A model generated the notes under the pieces. The model had not been told where the DNA came from. It ran no database searches and saw only the letters and a program-made list of their open reading frames with translations. Shown here piece after piece: positions 1 to 8,635 of a DNA stretch of 45,498 nucleotides; within the stretch, counting starts at the first letter, position 1; every line of letters starts with the position of its first letter. Source of the DNA: an uncultured Methylococcaceae bacterium (GTDB lineage: Bacteria; Pseudomonadota; Gammaproteobacteria; Methylococcales; Methylomonadaceae); assembly GCA_903928685.1 (NCBI GenBank), contig CAIYRS010000056.1:1-45498 (forward strand), read 5' to 3'. A program made the position numbers and the translations under genes.

Positions 1-69
1 CCGGAGAGATTCGAACTCCCGACCGATCGGTTCGAAGCCGATTACTCTATCCAGCTGAGCTACGGGCGC
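1..69 (-). tRNA. tRNA-Arg (anticodon TCG), 3' end cut by window edge
   Basis: Read on the minus strand, this folds as a tRNA beginning with acceptor bases GCGCCCG, a D arm with AGCTCAGCTGGATAGAGTA, and a T arm containing GTTCGAAT. The anticodon loop is CTTCGAA, giving anticodon TCG for arginine CGA codons. The last few acceptor bases lie outside the window. It is followed upstream by tRNA-Ser and csrA, an order common in gammaproteobacteria. Confidence 0.93.
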
Positions 70-153
70 TTAATTGAGCCGCTTATTATCTTTGTTTAAT
101 ATTTTTTTGTCAAACAATTTTATAATTCAAACAAAAGATAAACTCATTATTTT

Positions 154-245
154 TGGCGGAGAGAGAGGGATTCGAACCCTCGATGGGAGTTAAAGCCCAT
201 ACTCCCTTAGCAGGGGAGCGCCTTCAGCCTCTCGGCCATCCCTCC
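154..245 (-). tRNA. tRNA-Ser (anticodon GCT)
   Basis: The minus strand reads as a class II tRNA with acceptor stem GGAGGGA paired to TCTCTCC (one G-U pair), discriminator G and an encoded CCA. The anticodon loop CTGCTAA gives anticodon GCT, for serine AGC/AGU codons. A long variable arm sits between the anticodon stem and the T arm, as expected for tRNA-Ser. It lies just downstream of csrA on the same strand. Confidence 0.96.
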
Positions 246-254
246 TTAAAACTT

Positions 255-446
255 TTATTCCTCAGAACTAGTTGTTCCTTCTTGTTCCTTTTTTATTCTT
301 TCGTAAATTTCTTCCCTGTGAACAGAAACATCTTTGGGTGCGTTGACACCTATGCGGACTTGATTTCCCTTAACGCCAAGGACAGTGACAGTGACTTCGT
401 CACCAATCATCAGAGTCTCACCTACTCGACGAGTCAATATAAGCAT
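255..446 (-). CDS. csrA: Carbon storage regulator CsrA
   Basis: A 63-residue RNA-binding global regulator that binds GGA motifs in mRNA leaders and controls translation and stability of target messages. The sequence opens with [18 protein letters not shown] and contains [19 protein letters not shown], the core of the CsrA dimer fold including the RNA-contacting R44-type arginine region. Length is normal for the family. The minus-strand start is preceded by a strong ribosome binding site, GGGAGAGG, a few bases upstream of ATG. It is upstream of tRNA-Ser and tRNA-Arg, probably co-transcribed with them. Assignment is very secure. Confidence 0.98.
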   Translation of the reverse strand: MLILTRRVGETLMIGDEVTVTVLGVKGNQVRIGVNAPKDVSVHREEIYERIKKEQEGTTSSEE

Positions 447-658
447 GGCCTCTCCCTATTTATGTTAAAAACTGACTGTTCTTATACAGCATCCAACTTA
501 CCGGAAGAATGATAGCAGCTTTTTCGGATAAAAAAAACTAAAACCACTGCGATACAAGCTGGTTGTTCTTTTATTAGAGGCAATACCTTGTCGTTTTAAA
601 ATTCAAAATCTTGGTTTTATCGGTATAATCCAACGCTTTTACTGTTTGTAACACTACC

Positions 659-2062
659 ATGAACACAGTCAATTCAGAGAAACTTTCCAGTGCCCGTTTC
701 AGTGAGGCCACCAATGCGTTTGTTGAAATATTCACCGCTTCGGTGGATTTCGATAAACGCATGGCGCAACAGGACATACAAGGTTCAATCGCCCATGCGA
801 CTATGCTAGCCGCTTGCAACATCTTAACAGAGCAAGAACGCGATGACATTATCCGTGGTTTAACGCAAATTAGCGAGGAAATTACCAGCGGCGCATTTGT
901 TTGGTCAATCAAGCAAGAAGACGTGCATATGAACATAGAAGCGCGTTTGACCGATTTGATTGGCATAGCCGGAAAAAAACTGCATACCGGACGCTCCCGC
1001 AATGACCAAGTAGCAACCGACATACGTTTGTATTTGCGCTACGAAATCAGCCAAATCAGCGCCGAATTAAATCGCTTACAAAACGCAATTTTGGCATTGG
1101 CAGAACAACACGCCGCAACCATCATGCCCGGCTTTACCCATTTGCAAGTTGCCCAACCCATCACCTTGGGGCATCACTTGATGGCTTGGTTTGAAATGCT
1201 CAATCGCGATTATGACCGCCTACAAGACTGCTGCAAACGCCTAAACATCATGCCCTTAGGCGCAGCCGCCCTAGCTGGCACAAGCTACCCTATCGACCGT
1301 CATTTGACAGCGGAATTATTGGGCTTTAGCCGACCATCTGCTAACTCATTAGATTCGGTAAGCGACCGCGATTTCGCCATAGAATTTACCGCTGCCGCCA
1401 GCCTTATCATGATGCACTTATCGCGGTTTTCTGAAGAATTGGTACTCTGGACTAGCGCCCAATTTGATTTCATCAGCCTGCCAGATGCTTTTTGTACTGG
1501 CTCATCCATCATGCCGCAAAAGAAAAATCCGGATGTTCCCGAACTGGTTCGCGGCAAATCAGGCCGGGTTACAGGACATTTGGTTTCGTTACTTATGTTG
1601 ATGAAAAGCCAGCCACTCGCCTATAACAAAGATAACCAAGAAGATAAAGAGCCACTGTTTGATACGGTAGACACGCTAATCAACTGCTTACGTGCTTATG
1701 CCGACATGGTGCCGCACATCGAAGCCAAGAAAACCAATATGTACAACGCCGCCAAACGCGGTTTTGCTACTGCAACGGATTTGGCAGACTACCTTGTGCG
1801 TAAAGGCATGGCTTTCCGTGATGCCCACGAAATTGTCGGCCTTGCCGTGCGCTTAGGCATTGAAAGCAGCCGAGATTTATCGGAATTATCGCTTGCAGAA
1901 CTACAAGAATTTTCCCCATTGATTACCGATGAGGTGTTTGATTGCTTAAGCTTGGAAGGCTCAGTTGCGGCCCGTAAACATATTGGCGGCACCGCACCAG
2001 ATACCGTAAGGGCGGCAATTGCAACCGCCCGCGAACAAATAATGGCAAGAAACTTAGTTTAA
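659..2062 (+). CDS. argH: Argininosuccinate lyase
   Basis: A 467-residue cytosolic enzyme splitting argininosuccinate into arginine and fumarate, the last step of arginine synthesis. The fumarase/aspartase-superfamily signature [12 protein letters not shown] is present near residue 280, and [13 protein letters not shown] near residue 110 is the conserved substrate-binding segment typical of ArgH. Length matches the family. The ATG at 659 has no strong ribosome binding site, but the homologous N-terminus (substrate-binding arm, [17 protein letters not shown]) begins soon after it. It is transcribed away from csrA and its last four bases overlap the convergent iscA gene. Confidence 0.97.
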   Translation: MNTVNSEKLSSARFSEATNAFVEIFTASVDFDKRMAQQDIQGSIAHATMLAACNILTEQERDDIIRGLTQISEEITSGAFVWSIKQEDVHMNIEARLTDLIGIAGKKLHTGRSRNDQVATDIRLYLRYEISQISAELNRLQNAILALAEQHAATIMPGFTHLQVAQPITLGHHLMAWFEMLNRDYDRLQDCCKRLNIMPLGAAALAGTSYPIDRHLTAELLGFSRPSANSLDSVSDRDFAIEFTAAASLIMMHLSRFSEELVLWTSAQFDFISLPDAFCTGSSIMPQKKNPDVPELVRGKSGRVTGHLVSLLMLMKSQPLAYNKDNQEDKEPLFDTVDTLINCLRAYADMVPHIEAKKTNMYNAAKRGFATATDLADYLVRKGMAFRDAHEIVGLAVRLGIESSRDLSELSLAELQEFSPLITDEVFDCLSLEGSVAARKHIGGTAPDTVRAAIATAREQIMARNLV

Positions 2063-2385
2063 CTGACGGAAAAACTCTCGCCACAACCACAAGTACCTTT
2101 AACATTTGGATTATTGAATTGAAACGCCTCATTAAGGCCTTCTTTGCGATAATCCAATTGCAAGCCATCAATTAGCTGCAAATCGTCTTTAGGCACCAGC
2201 ACCTTAACGCCAAAATCTTCAAATACCGCATCTTCGGCATCCAAAGTTTCAGCATAATCCAACACATAAGCATAACCAGAACAGCCCGATTTTTTTACCG
2301 CCAACTTTAAGCCAATACCTTTACCGCGTTTAGCCAATTGTTTTTGGATTTGCTTTGCAGCACTTTCTGTTAATGAAATAGCCAT
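2059..2385 (-). CDS. iscA: A-type Fe-S carrier, IscA/ErpA family
   Basis: A 108-residue A-type carrier that accepts and delivers Fe-S clusters or iron in cluster assembly. It shows the HesB/IscA pattern with the three conserved cysteines: one in [10 protein letters not shown] and two in GTCGCGESF near the C-terminus. It lies 9 bases downstream of the cysteine desulfurase gene, closing an iscR-iscS-iscA operon. The usual iscU scaffold gene is missing between iscS and iscA. ErpA is an alternative name; position in the isc operon favours IscA. Its stop overlaps the end of argH. Confidence 0.88.
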   Translation of the reverse strand: MAISLTESAAKQIQKQLAKRGKGIGLKLAVKKSGCSGYAYVLDYAETLDAEDAVFEDFGVKVLVPKDDLQLIDGLQLDYRKEGLNEAFQFNNPNVKGTCGCGESFSVS

Positions 2386-2394
2386 ATTCCTCCG

Positions 2395-3504
2395 TTATCC
2401 CCGCTTCAACAGGTTTTTCAATACATCAATAAATTGCAAAATTTCAGCCTCAGTATTGCTTTTGCCGAGACTGATGCGGATTGCACTTTTAGCCAAATTG
2501 GCATCAACCGCCATTGCCATCAATACCGGGCTGGGCTGCCCACCGCCACTAGCACAAGCTGATCCGCTAGAAACTGCAATAGCTTTTTTATCTAGCTGCA
2601 TTAGCAACATTTCCCCATCAACGCCGTTAATACCAAACTGCACGGTATTGGGCAATCGCTCAGCCTGTTCGGCAAAAATTACCACGCCTTCAATAGCAGC
2701 CAATTCCGCTTCCAACACCTGTCGTAAATGCAAAACATATTGCATACGCTGGCTGAGTTCGCTCTGCGCCAATTCAGCAGCCTTACCAAAACCAACAATA
2801 GCAGCAACATTTTCCGTCCCTGGGCGTAAAGCCTGTTCCTGCCCGCCGCCCCAAACAAGCGGCTTAATCACCTGCCCTTCAGCCACAATTAGCGCCCCAC
2901 AACCTTTAGGGCCGTAGATTTTGTGGCTGGAGATACTCATCATATGCACCCCCAAATCGCGGAAAGCAACAGGGATTTTTGCCAAGGCTTGCACTGCATC
3001 AGTATGAATAGCAATGCCGTGTTGATGGCACTGCTCGGCAATGGTTTGGATATTCTGGATGACACCAGTTTCATTATTGGCAAGCATAATAGAAAGCAAT
3101 TCTGGCTTAGCCATGATTGCTGCATCAATTGCCGCTTGGCTGAGATAGCCATTAACATCAACCGCCATGACATCTAATGGGTGACCACGCAATTGCCGTT
3201 GTTTGGCGGGCTCGCTAATGGATGGATGCTCTATGGCAGAGATTGCCAAACGCGCTTGAGGGGAAAGGCTTGCCAAGGCTAAATTATTGGCCTCAGTACC
3301 ACCACTGGTGAAGATAACGCTAGAAGGGCTAGCCCCGACTAAGGCAGCGACTTGTTCGCGGGCGGTATCGATGGCGGTTCTGGCTAATCGGCCTAACCGA
3401 TACAAACCAGAAGGATTACCGTAAAACGAGCTGAGAAACGGTAACATCGCCTCCAATACCCGTTCGTCGACAGCGGTTGTGGCGTTATGATCGAAATAGA
3501 TCAT
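2395..3504 (-). CDS. iscS: Cysteine desulfurase, IscS/NifS family (class I)
   Basis: A 369-residue PLP-dependent enzyme that takes sulfur from cysteine as a persulfide for Fe-S cluster assembly. The PLP lysine is in SSHKIYGPKG (about K195), the cofactor-binding histidine in IEHPS (about H93), and the catalytic cysteine in SSGSACASGGG (about C317), with the long flexible loop of class I enzymes. It is about 35 residues shorter than E. coli IscS and looks closer to the shorter NifS-like desulfurases. It is 3 bases downstream of iscR and followed by iscA, but no iscU, hscBA or fdx follows. Confidence 0.93.
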   Translation of the reverse strand: MIYFDHNATTAVDERVLEAMLPFLSSFYGNPSGLYRLGRLARTAIDTAREQVAALVGASPSSVIFTSGGTEANNLALASLSPQARLAISAIEHPSISEPAKQRQLRGHPLDVMAVDVNGYLSQAAIDAAIMAKPELLSIMLANNETGVIQNIQTIAEQCHQHGIAIHTDAVQALAKIPVAFRDLGVHMMSISSHKIYGPKGCGALIVAEGQVIKPLVWGGGQEQALRPGTENVAAIVGFGKAAELAQSELSQRMQYVLHLRQVLEAELAAIEGVVIFAEQAERLPNTVQFGINGVDGEMLLMQLDKKAIAVSSGSACASGGGQPSPVLMAMAVDANLAKSAIRISLGKSNTEAEILQFIDVLKNLLKRG

Positions 3505-3507
3505 TCC

Positions 3508-3990
3508 TTACGCATTAACGCCAGTATGCCGATGAATTTCTACCACACGTTGCGCCTCTTGGTCTTGACGTCGAGCAACTTCTTTAACGTGGTGTTTTTC
3601 TAACAATTCCGCAAGGGTGATGCCTTTTAAATATTCACGGATTTGATCGCTTAAACCCATCCACAAATCATGCGTCAAACAGGCTTGATGCTTTTGGCAA
3701 TTGGCTTCACCGCCGCAGCGAGTGGAATCAACGCTCTCATCAACAGCGGCAATAATATCGGCAATATTGATTTCACTGGCTAAACCACACAAGGCATAGC
3801 CGCCACCAGGGCCACGCACACCTTTCACCATACCTGCTCGCCGTAATCGGGCAAACAATTGTTCTAAATAAGACAACGATATAGTTTGCCGATTTGCTAT
3901 TTCTACTAGCGTCACTGGCTTTACTTGGCTATGGAAAGCCAAATCCAACATGGCGGTAACTGCGTAGCGGCCTTTGGTAGTTAAACGCAC
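3508..3990 (-). CDS. iscR: Fe-S cluster-sensing repressor IscR
   Basis: An Rrf2-family winged-helix regulator, 160 residues from the chosen start. It senses Fe-S status with a 2Fe-2S cluster and controls the isc operon. The helix-turn-helix region opens with [18 protein letters not shown], and the ligand motif [19 protein letters not shown] carries the three cysteines and histidine of IscR. A longer frame begins at 4011, but a GTG at 3990 has AAGGA at good spacing and matches the family N-terminus, so that start is preferred. The promoter just upstream carries an IscR-like box, which suggests autoregulation. Confidence 0.93.
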   Translation of the reverse strand: MRLTTKGRYAVTAMLDLAFHSQVKPVTLVEIANRQTISLSYLEQLFARLRRAGMVKGVRGPGGGYALCGLASEINIADIIAAVDESVDSTRCGGEANCQKHQACLTHDLWMGLSDQIREYLKGITLAELLEKHHVKEVARRQDQEAQRVVEIHRHTGVNA

Positions 3991-4028
3991 AGAATAATCC
4001 TTGAAAAACACTGTTAAATTGTAGAGTA

Positions 4029-4062
4029 ACTATACTTAACCCAGCACAATAGTCAACTATTA
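4029..4062 (-). promoter_or_regulatory. isc operon promoter with candidate IscR type 1 site
   Basis: On the minus strand TTGACT (4051-4056) and TATAGT (4029-4034) are separated by 16 bases, a strong sigma-70 promoter about 40 bases upstream of the iscR start. Overlapping it is ATAGTTGACTATTGTGCTGG followed by GTTA, which resembles the type 1 IscR operator bound by the cluster-loaded repressor. The promoter is read directly from sequence; the operator assignment is by resemblance to the E. coli consensus. Confidence 0.7.
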
Positions 4063-4159
4063 TAGCCAAGCAAAAACCCGATAAATACCAAAATACTACA
4101 ATAAAATAAGACACTTAAGTATTGCTTTCAGGTCTTCTGAGGCTGACGGCTAAATTAGC

Positions 4160-4939
4160 TTACTCGGCATTTGCAGTGGTATCGACCGCTTGGCTATCAT
4201 TAATCTGGCAATCATCTAAGGCACACATAGGGGTTTCTTGGCAGCTTATGCCTGCCAAATTCAATGCCGATTGCATAGTCGCAACCTGCTTATCTAAGGC
4301 ATCAATATGATCCAGCATCCGGTTAATCGCATAAGCGACTGGATCAGGCATATCCGCTTTCAAACCGTAAGGGTCAAAATCCATTTTGCTGGCGATTTCA
4401 TCCAGTACCAAGTTTTGCTTTTTCGCTTTGGGATCAACAATATGCCCAGGAATCCCGACCACAGTCGCTCCGGCAGGCACGGACTTTAACACCACAGAGT
4501 TTGAACCCACCCGTGCGCCCTCACCTATTTCGATTGGCCCTAAGATTTTTGCACCTGCACCAACCACGACACCGTTGTGCAAGGTAGGATGGCGCTTACC
4601 TTTTTTCCAAGTTGTGCCACCCAAAGTTACACCATGATACAAAGTGCAATCATCACCAATCACGGCAGTTTCACCAATTACTACGCCCATGCCGTGGTCA
4701 ATAAAAAAACGCCTGCCAATTTCAGCACCTGGATGGATTTCGATACCCGTCAACCAACGGCCAATATGGGCAATAAAGCGTGCCAACCAACGGAAACCTT
4801 GCTGCCAACAACGATGGCTAAGCCGATGGATAAGCACAGCATGAACGCCGGGATAAGTGGTAATAACTTCAAAGCTGGATTGCGCCGCCGGATCGCGGGC
4901 AAATACACAGGCAATATCTTCTTTTATATCAGTGAACAT
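4160..4939 (-). CDS. cysE: Serine O-acetyltransferase
   Basis: A 259-residue enzyme making O-acetylserine from serine and acetyl-CoA, the committed step to cysteine. The N-terminal helical domain is followed by a left-handed beta-helix of hexapeptide repeats with [19 protein letters not shown] and [13 protein letters not shown], and an [11 protein letters not shown] segment. The frame is open further upstream, but ATG at 4939 has AAGGGA 8 bases before it and lies directly after the trmJ stop, so it is taken as the start. It lies between trmJ and iscR on the same strand, linking cysteine supply to Fe-S assembly. The C-terminal tail is longer than in E. coli. Confidence 0.94.
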   Translation of the reverse strand: MFTDIKEDIACVFARDPAAQSSFEVITTYPGVHAVLIHRLSHRCWQQGFRWLARFIAHIGRWLTGIEIHPGAEIGRRFFIDHGMGVVIGETAVIGDDCTLYHGVTLGGTTWKKGKRHPTLHNGVVVGAGAKILGPIEIGEGARVGSNSVVLKSVPAGATVVGIPGHIVDPKAKKQNLVLDEIASKMDFDPYGLKADMPDPVAYAINRMLDHIDALDKQVATMQSALNLAGISCQETPMCALDDCQINDSQAVDTTANAE

Positions 4940-4940
4940 A

Positions 4941-5669
4941 TTATTTTTTCCCTTGATTATCTTGGGACATCCTGAAAATGCCACGAAGAATATCGACTTC
5001 TTTAGTATCTAGCTGAATACGGTTATAAATTCGCCGCAGCCGCCGCATGATGGACTCGGCGCGATCATGATGCAAAAAGCCAATGACATCCAAAGTCTCA
5101 TATAAATGCTCATAAAACAGCTCCATTTGTGCTGCCGTCGCCAAAGGGCTATCGCCCCTATCACCAATAGGGCTTTCCTCCTTGATGCCAGTTGCGGTAT
5201 ATAACTCGTAACAGACCACTTGTACCGCTGCGGCAATATTTAAAGAACTGTATGCCTTATTGCTGGGGATATGCAGCAAGAAATGGCATAAATCTAGCTC
5301 GTGGTTTTTCAAGCCTGAATTTTCTCTACCAAAAACAATCGCCACTTGCTGTTTAGGCGTTTCTAAAACAACTTTTTCAGCGCATTGCCGAGGATTAAGT
5401 TCTGGCCAGCTAATGGTACGGCTACGCGCACTGGCACCAATCACCAATTGGCAATCAGCAACCGCTTCCTGCAAAGTGCTATAAATACTGGCAGCGGATA
5501 ACAAATCATCTGCACCAGACGCCCGTGCCGTTGCCTCGTTACTAGGAAATGTTTTTGGTGCCACCAAACATAAATTCGTCAGGCACATGGTTTTCATAGC
5601 CCGTGCGACTGCGCCAATATTGCCTGGGTGGGTGGTCTCGACCAATACGATTTTGATATGTGATAACAA
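4941..5669 (-). CDS. trmJ: tRNA (cytidine/uridine-2'-O-)-methyltransferase TrmJ
   Basis: A SPOUT-class methyltransferase that 2'-O-methylates position 32 of tRNAs. The N-terminus [20 protein letters not shown] matches the TrmJ S-adenosylmethionine and tRNA-binding motif 1; [10 protein letters not shown] and [17 protein letters not shown] form the C-terminal knot. A TTG at 5669 preceded by AAGG fits the E. coli N-terminus best; another TTG at 5708 would add 13 residues. It lies immediately upstream of cysE, as in many gammaproteobacteria, and is divergent from suhB with under 100 bases between them. Confidence 0.93.
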   Translation of the reverse strand: MLSHIKIVLVETTHPGNIGAVARAMKTMCLTNLCLVAPKTFPSNEATARASGADDLLSAASIYSTLQEAVADCQLVIGASARSRTISWPELNPRQCAEKVVLETPKQQVAIVFGRENSGLKNHELDLCHFLLHIPSNKAYSSLNIAAAVQVVCYELYTATGIKEESPIGDRGDSPLATAAQMELFYEHLYETLDVIGFLHHDRAESIMRRLRRIYNRIQLDTKEVDILRGIFRMSQDNQGKK

Positions 5670-5761
5670 AACAACAACCTTGATTGAAAAAATCGGCAAG
5701 TTTACCAAAAGATTTGTTATTCTATTCGGCTTTCTTTACCTGCCTGTTATAAATTCTGCCT

Positions 5762-6556
5762 ATGCAACCCATGTTAAATACCGCCATCCGTGCTGCTAGA
5801 AGTGCGGGTGATCTGATTCTGCGCTCATCTGACAATATCGGACAATTGCGCGTCGACCAAAAAGGCAAAAACGACTATGCCAGTGAAGTTGATCGGATGG
5901 CGGAGCGTGAAATTATCAATATCATCAAAACCGCTTATCCCGACCACGCCATTCTCGCCGAAGAAAGTGGCTTACACCAAGGCAATGATTTTGTTTGGGT
6001 AATTGACCCATTAGACGGCACCACCAACTTTTTACACGGCTTTCCGCAATACGCGGTATCCATCGCCTTAAAATACAAAAACCGTCTGGAAGTCGCGGTG
6101 ATTTACGATCCTATGCGCGATGAATTGTTCACCGCCAAACGCGGCGGCGGCGCAATGTTGAATAACCGCCGTTTGCGGGTTACCAACCAACTCACCCTAA
6201 AAGGCGCATTACTCGGCACCGGTTTCCCCTTCAAAACCGACGAACATTTAGATGCTTACTTGGGTATGTTCCGCGCCTTAACCACCGAATGTGCAGGCAT
6301 CCGCCGCGCAGGTGCAGCCGCATTGGATTTGGCCTATGTTGCCGCAGGCCGTCTGGATGGCTTCTGGGAAATTGGCATTATGGAATGGGATATGGCGGCA
6401 GGTATTTTATTAATTAAGGAAGCGGGCGGGGTAATCACCGATTTTTCCTTTAATGACAAATACATGGAATCCGGCAACGTCATCGCCGCTAGCCCGAAAA
6501 TGCACCAATTGATGTATCAGTTGATTGAGCCGCATGTGACAGCTAGATTGAAGTAA
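5762..6556 (+). CDS. suhB: Inositol-1-monophosphatase family protein SuhB
   Basis: A 264-residue Mg2+-dependent phosphatase; in E. coli SuhB hydrolyses inositol phosphates and also takes part in rRNA transcription antitermination. The N-terminus MQPMLNTAIRAARSAGDLI is close to the enterobacterial protein. Metal and substrate motifs are present: ILAEESG, VIDPLDGTTNF and the C-terminal MEWDMAAG. Length is normal. It is divergent from trmJ, the same context as in other gammaproteobacteria. Confidence 0.96.
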   Translation: MQPMLNTAIRAARSAGDLILRSSDNIGQLRVDQKGKNDYASEVDRMAEREIINIIKTAYPDHAILAEESGLHQGNDFVWVIDPLDGTTNFLHGFPQYAVSIALKYKNRLEVAVIYDPMRDELFTAKRGGGAMLNNRRLRVTNQLTLKGALLGTGFPFKTDEHLDAYLGMFRALTTECAGIRRAGAAALDLAYVAAGRLDGFWEIGIMEWDMAAGILLIKEAGGVITDFSFNDKYMESGNVIAASPKMHQLMYQLIEPHVTARLK

Positions 6557-6645
6557 CGCCAGAACACACTTGGGTGGCGCCAATCGCGCTGCCCTAATTC
6601 TTTCATAGCCTTAGTTGAAGCATCGTAACGTAGAAATCAGAAGCA

Positions 6646-6798
6646 ATGCAGAAAGCTATTGATGAATCTGAACTGGTAACCAAAACGGATTTGCAAATCG
6701 AACTCGCTCCCGTTAAGGCTGACTTGAATTTACTCAAATGGATGATGGGCGCATTAATCGCCTTAACTATCGCCAATTTCTCCAAGCAGTTTCTTTAA
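6646..6798 (+). CDS. Short DUF1640-like C-terminal fragment
   Basis: A 50-residue frame that resembles the C-terminal end of small coiled-coil/membrane proteins of the DUF1640 type: ELVTKTDLQIELAPVKADL followed by LLKWMMGALIALTIANFSKQ, a charged helix leading into one transmembrane segment. Such proteins are normally about twice as long and have an N-terminal helical half, which is not seen upstream: an in-frame TAG lies five codons before the ATG. It may be a 5'-truncated remnant or a very short gene. It was not in an obvious operon. Family resemblance is from memory. Confidence 0.45.
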   Translation: MQKAIDESELVTKTDLQIELAPVKADLNLLKWMMGALIALTIANFSKQFL

Positions 6799-6843
6799 TA
6801 CTTATACTGCAAGCGCTTAACCACCAAGAATCAACCTAAGCGT

Positions 6844-6873
6844 TGGGAGTCCAAAACATGTTTTGGACTCCCA
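6844..6873. repeat. Perfect 30-base palindrome, AAACATGTTT family copy 1
   Basis: A perfect inverted repeat centred on ACATGT between 6858 and 6859, with outer bases TGGGAGTCC and GGACTCCCA. The core GGAGTCC-AAAACATGTTTT-GGACTCC recurs at 31046-31077, and a diverged copy sits at 35834-35861 next to a transposase remnant. No T-run follows on either strand, so it is not a clear terminator, although it lies between convergent genes. Confidence 0.85.
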
Positions 6874-6938
6874 TATCTATCTAAATCCCAGAAAAATTAC
6901 TGTTTAAAACAGCCAAAGAACGTGGCAATTGATGCCGC

Positions 6939-7322
6939 TTATTTTCTTTCTTTCAGCGTAAACTTTTTTAAAAAATCAGATAAGGTATGTTCTGACAAAT
7001 CCGTAAGCTCTCCGGCATCAAAATACCGCCCATAACAAGTTGGGCAGCTTTCATACCAAATATGCGGCTGTTCCGCATCTACCATACGAAGCATTTGGCT
7101 ATTAGGACAGCTTGGACAGTTAATTTTTCCAATTTGGTTGTTTTCTTTACTTACTTGTTCGCTGCCAGTGTCGATTTCTTTAGCAATTTCAAGTAGTTCT
7201 TCTGGTTTAAATACGTCAACCCACAATCCCTTACATGATAAGCAACGTTCAACTTTGCCAAAAGGCGTTTCGACCTGCTCCATAGTGTGTTGACACTTTG
7301 GACATTTCATTAGATTTTCCAT
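6939..7322 (-). CDS. TFIIB-type zinc-ribbon protein
   Basis: A 127-residue protein with two zinc-ribbon units. The first has CPKC (about residues 8-11) and CLSCKGLWVD (about 28-37); the second has CPSC and CPTCYGRYFDAGEL. This pairing is typical of the zf-TFIIB family of small bacterial proteins whose role is not known. A start five codons later (MKCPKC) is equally possible. It is convergent with suhB and separated from rimI by about 75 bases. Function cannot be stated beyond probable zinc binding. Confidence 0.8.
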   Translation of the reverse strand: MENLMKCPKCQHTMEQVETPFGKVERCLSCKGLWVDVFKPEELLEIAKEIDTGSEQVSKENNQIGKINCPSCPNSQMLRMVDAEQPHIWYESCPTCYGRYFDAGELTDLSEHTLSDFLKKFTLKERK

Positions 7323-7397
7323 AGTTTTCTCTTCTATAAATTACTAAACCTATCTTGATAATCCGCAAATAAGCTACCAATCACTGGGCGATAACGA

Positions 7398-7946
7398 TCA
7401 AAACAACTGCAAAGCCAGCATCATTGCATCTTCACGCCCGTCTATAGCGGGATAATAAGCTTTACGGATGCCAATCTCATTGAAACCTTCATCTTGGTAA
7501 AGGGCTATAGCAATCTCGTTGGAAACCCGTACTTCCAAAAATACCGTTTCCGCGCGGCCTCTGGCGGTTTCCACCAAAAACTGCAACATTTTACGACCTA
7601 TGCCTTGACCTTGTTCGTCAGCAGCTACCGAAATATTCAACACATGGGCTTCACCGACAGCAATGGATAGCAAGCAATAGCCTAAGACTTTATCCATGGC
7701 TTCACAAACATAGCAGCCATATCCGGCTTTGAAACAATCGGTAAAAACATCTTCTTCCCAAGGAAACTGGTAGTTTTTCCGCTCAATTGCCAATACCGCC
7801 GGCAAATCCGCCGTAGTCATGGTTCTAAAACGCAACAAATCTTTTTTACTCACTGAATCGGGGAAAATTTTCGCATAAAACTCTTTATCGGCATCGTATA
7901 CCACCAAGTTTTTGATTTTATCGAACAAACCACGCATTTCGTTCAT
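7398..7946 (-). CDS. rimI: Ribosomal protein S18 alanine N-acetyltransferase RimI, N-terminally extended
   Basis: A GNAT-fold acetyltransferase of 182 residues from the ATG at 7946. The core from LRFRTMTTADLPAVLAIERK onward has the RimI features NYQFPW near the start, acetyl-CoA loop EQGQGIGRKML, and FLEVRVSNEIAIALYQDEGF. About 40 residues before the core (DKIKNLVVYDADKEFYAKIF and neighbours) are not part of normal RimI, which is about 150 residues. The ATG overlaps the stop of the glycosylase gene as ATGA, which supports translational coupling and this start. The function of the extension is unknown. Confidence 0.86.
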   Translation of the reverse strand: MNEMRGLFDKIKNLVVYDADKEFYAKIFPDSVSKKDLLRFRTMTTADLPAVLAIERKNYQFPWEEDVFTDCFKAGYGCYVCEAMDKVLGYCLLSIAVGEAHVLNISVAADEQGQGIGRKMLQFLVETARGRAETVFLEVRVSNEIAIALYQDEGFNEIGIRKAYYPAIDGREDAMMLALQLF

Positions 7947-8635
7947 GTAGAAACCCTGTCTAAAGTCTGCATTGCCAGTTGCAAATCTTGCCAAGCTTTG
8001 CGTTTTTCTAGCAATGACCGCAATAAATAGGCCGGGTGATAAACGACCACTAGCGGTATGTTGTTGAGTTGATGGACTTGCCCACGCAATCGTGACACTG
8101 GGGCATCGGTCGCCAATAAAGTCTGGGCGGCGATGCGTCCGACCGCTAAGATTATTTTAGGTTGTATTAGCTGGATTTGGCGTTGCAAATAAGGCTGGCA
8201 AGCACTGATTTCGTCTTTGTGCGGATCGCGGTTATCTGGCGGCCTGCACTTGACTATATTGGTGATAAATACCTCTTCGCGCGCCAAGCCCATTGCCCGG
8301 ATCATTTCTGTCAGCAACAAGCCAGCTTTTCCGACAAAAGGCTCGCCCTGTTCATCTTCATGCTGTCCTGGGCCTTCACCGATAAACAACCATTCAGCTT
8401 GTTGATTGCCAGCGCCAAACACGGTGTTTTTACGGGTTTCGCATAAGCCACAAGCCTTACATTCAGCCACTTCGGCTTGCAAGCTCTGCCAATTTTCCGG
8501 TGTTATCGTTGGGGTCTGTTCGGCGACTAGAGGCTGGCTTTCTGGCAAGGCGGCTTTGGACATCCAAACATCAATGCCCATAGCCGCTAAGTAATGCAAA
8601 CGCGTGGCGTTATCGACCATAGCTTTCGCTATCAA
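7943..8635 (-). CDS. Family 4 uracil-DNA glycosylase, Fe-S containing
   Basis: A 230-residue DNA repair enzyme removing uracil from DNA. Cluster ligands are visible as CGLC preceded by CKA (about residues 59-65), then C130 in [11 protein letters not shown] and C146 in EISACQPYL. The active-site loop [10 protein letters not shown] with GEPFVGKAG and the C-terminal motif VYHPAYLLR complete the family 4 pattern. A 40-residue N-terminal region precedes the cluster; an internal ATG six codons in is also possible as start. It overlaps leuA upstream by 4 bases and rimI downstream by 4, so the three form one transcription unit. Confidence 0.9.
   Translation of the reverse strand: MIAKAMVDNATRLHYLAAMGIDVWMSKAALPESQPLVAEQTPTITPENWQSLQAEVAECKACGLCETRKNTVFGAGNQQAEWLFIGEGPGQHEDEQGEPFVGKAGLLLTEMIRAMGLAREEVFITNIVKCRPPDNRDPHKDEISACQPYLQRQIQLIQPKIILAVGRIAAQTLLATDAPVSRLRGQVHQLNNIPLVVVYHPAYLLRSLLEKRKAWQDLQLAMQTLDRVST

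Noticed and set aside
153..512. Open frame of 119 residues across tRNA-Ser and csrA, plus strand
   Set aside because: It covers a tRNA and runs antisense to csrA, with no protein-like composition; a shadow.
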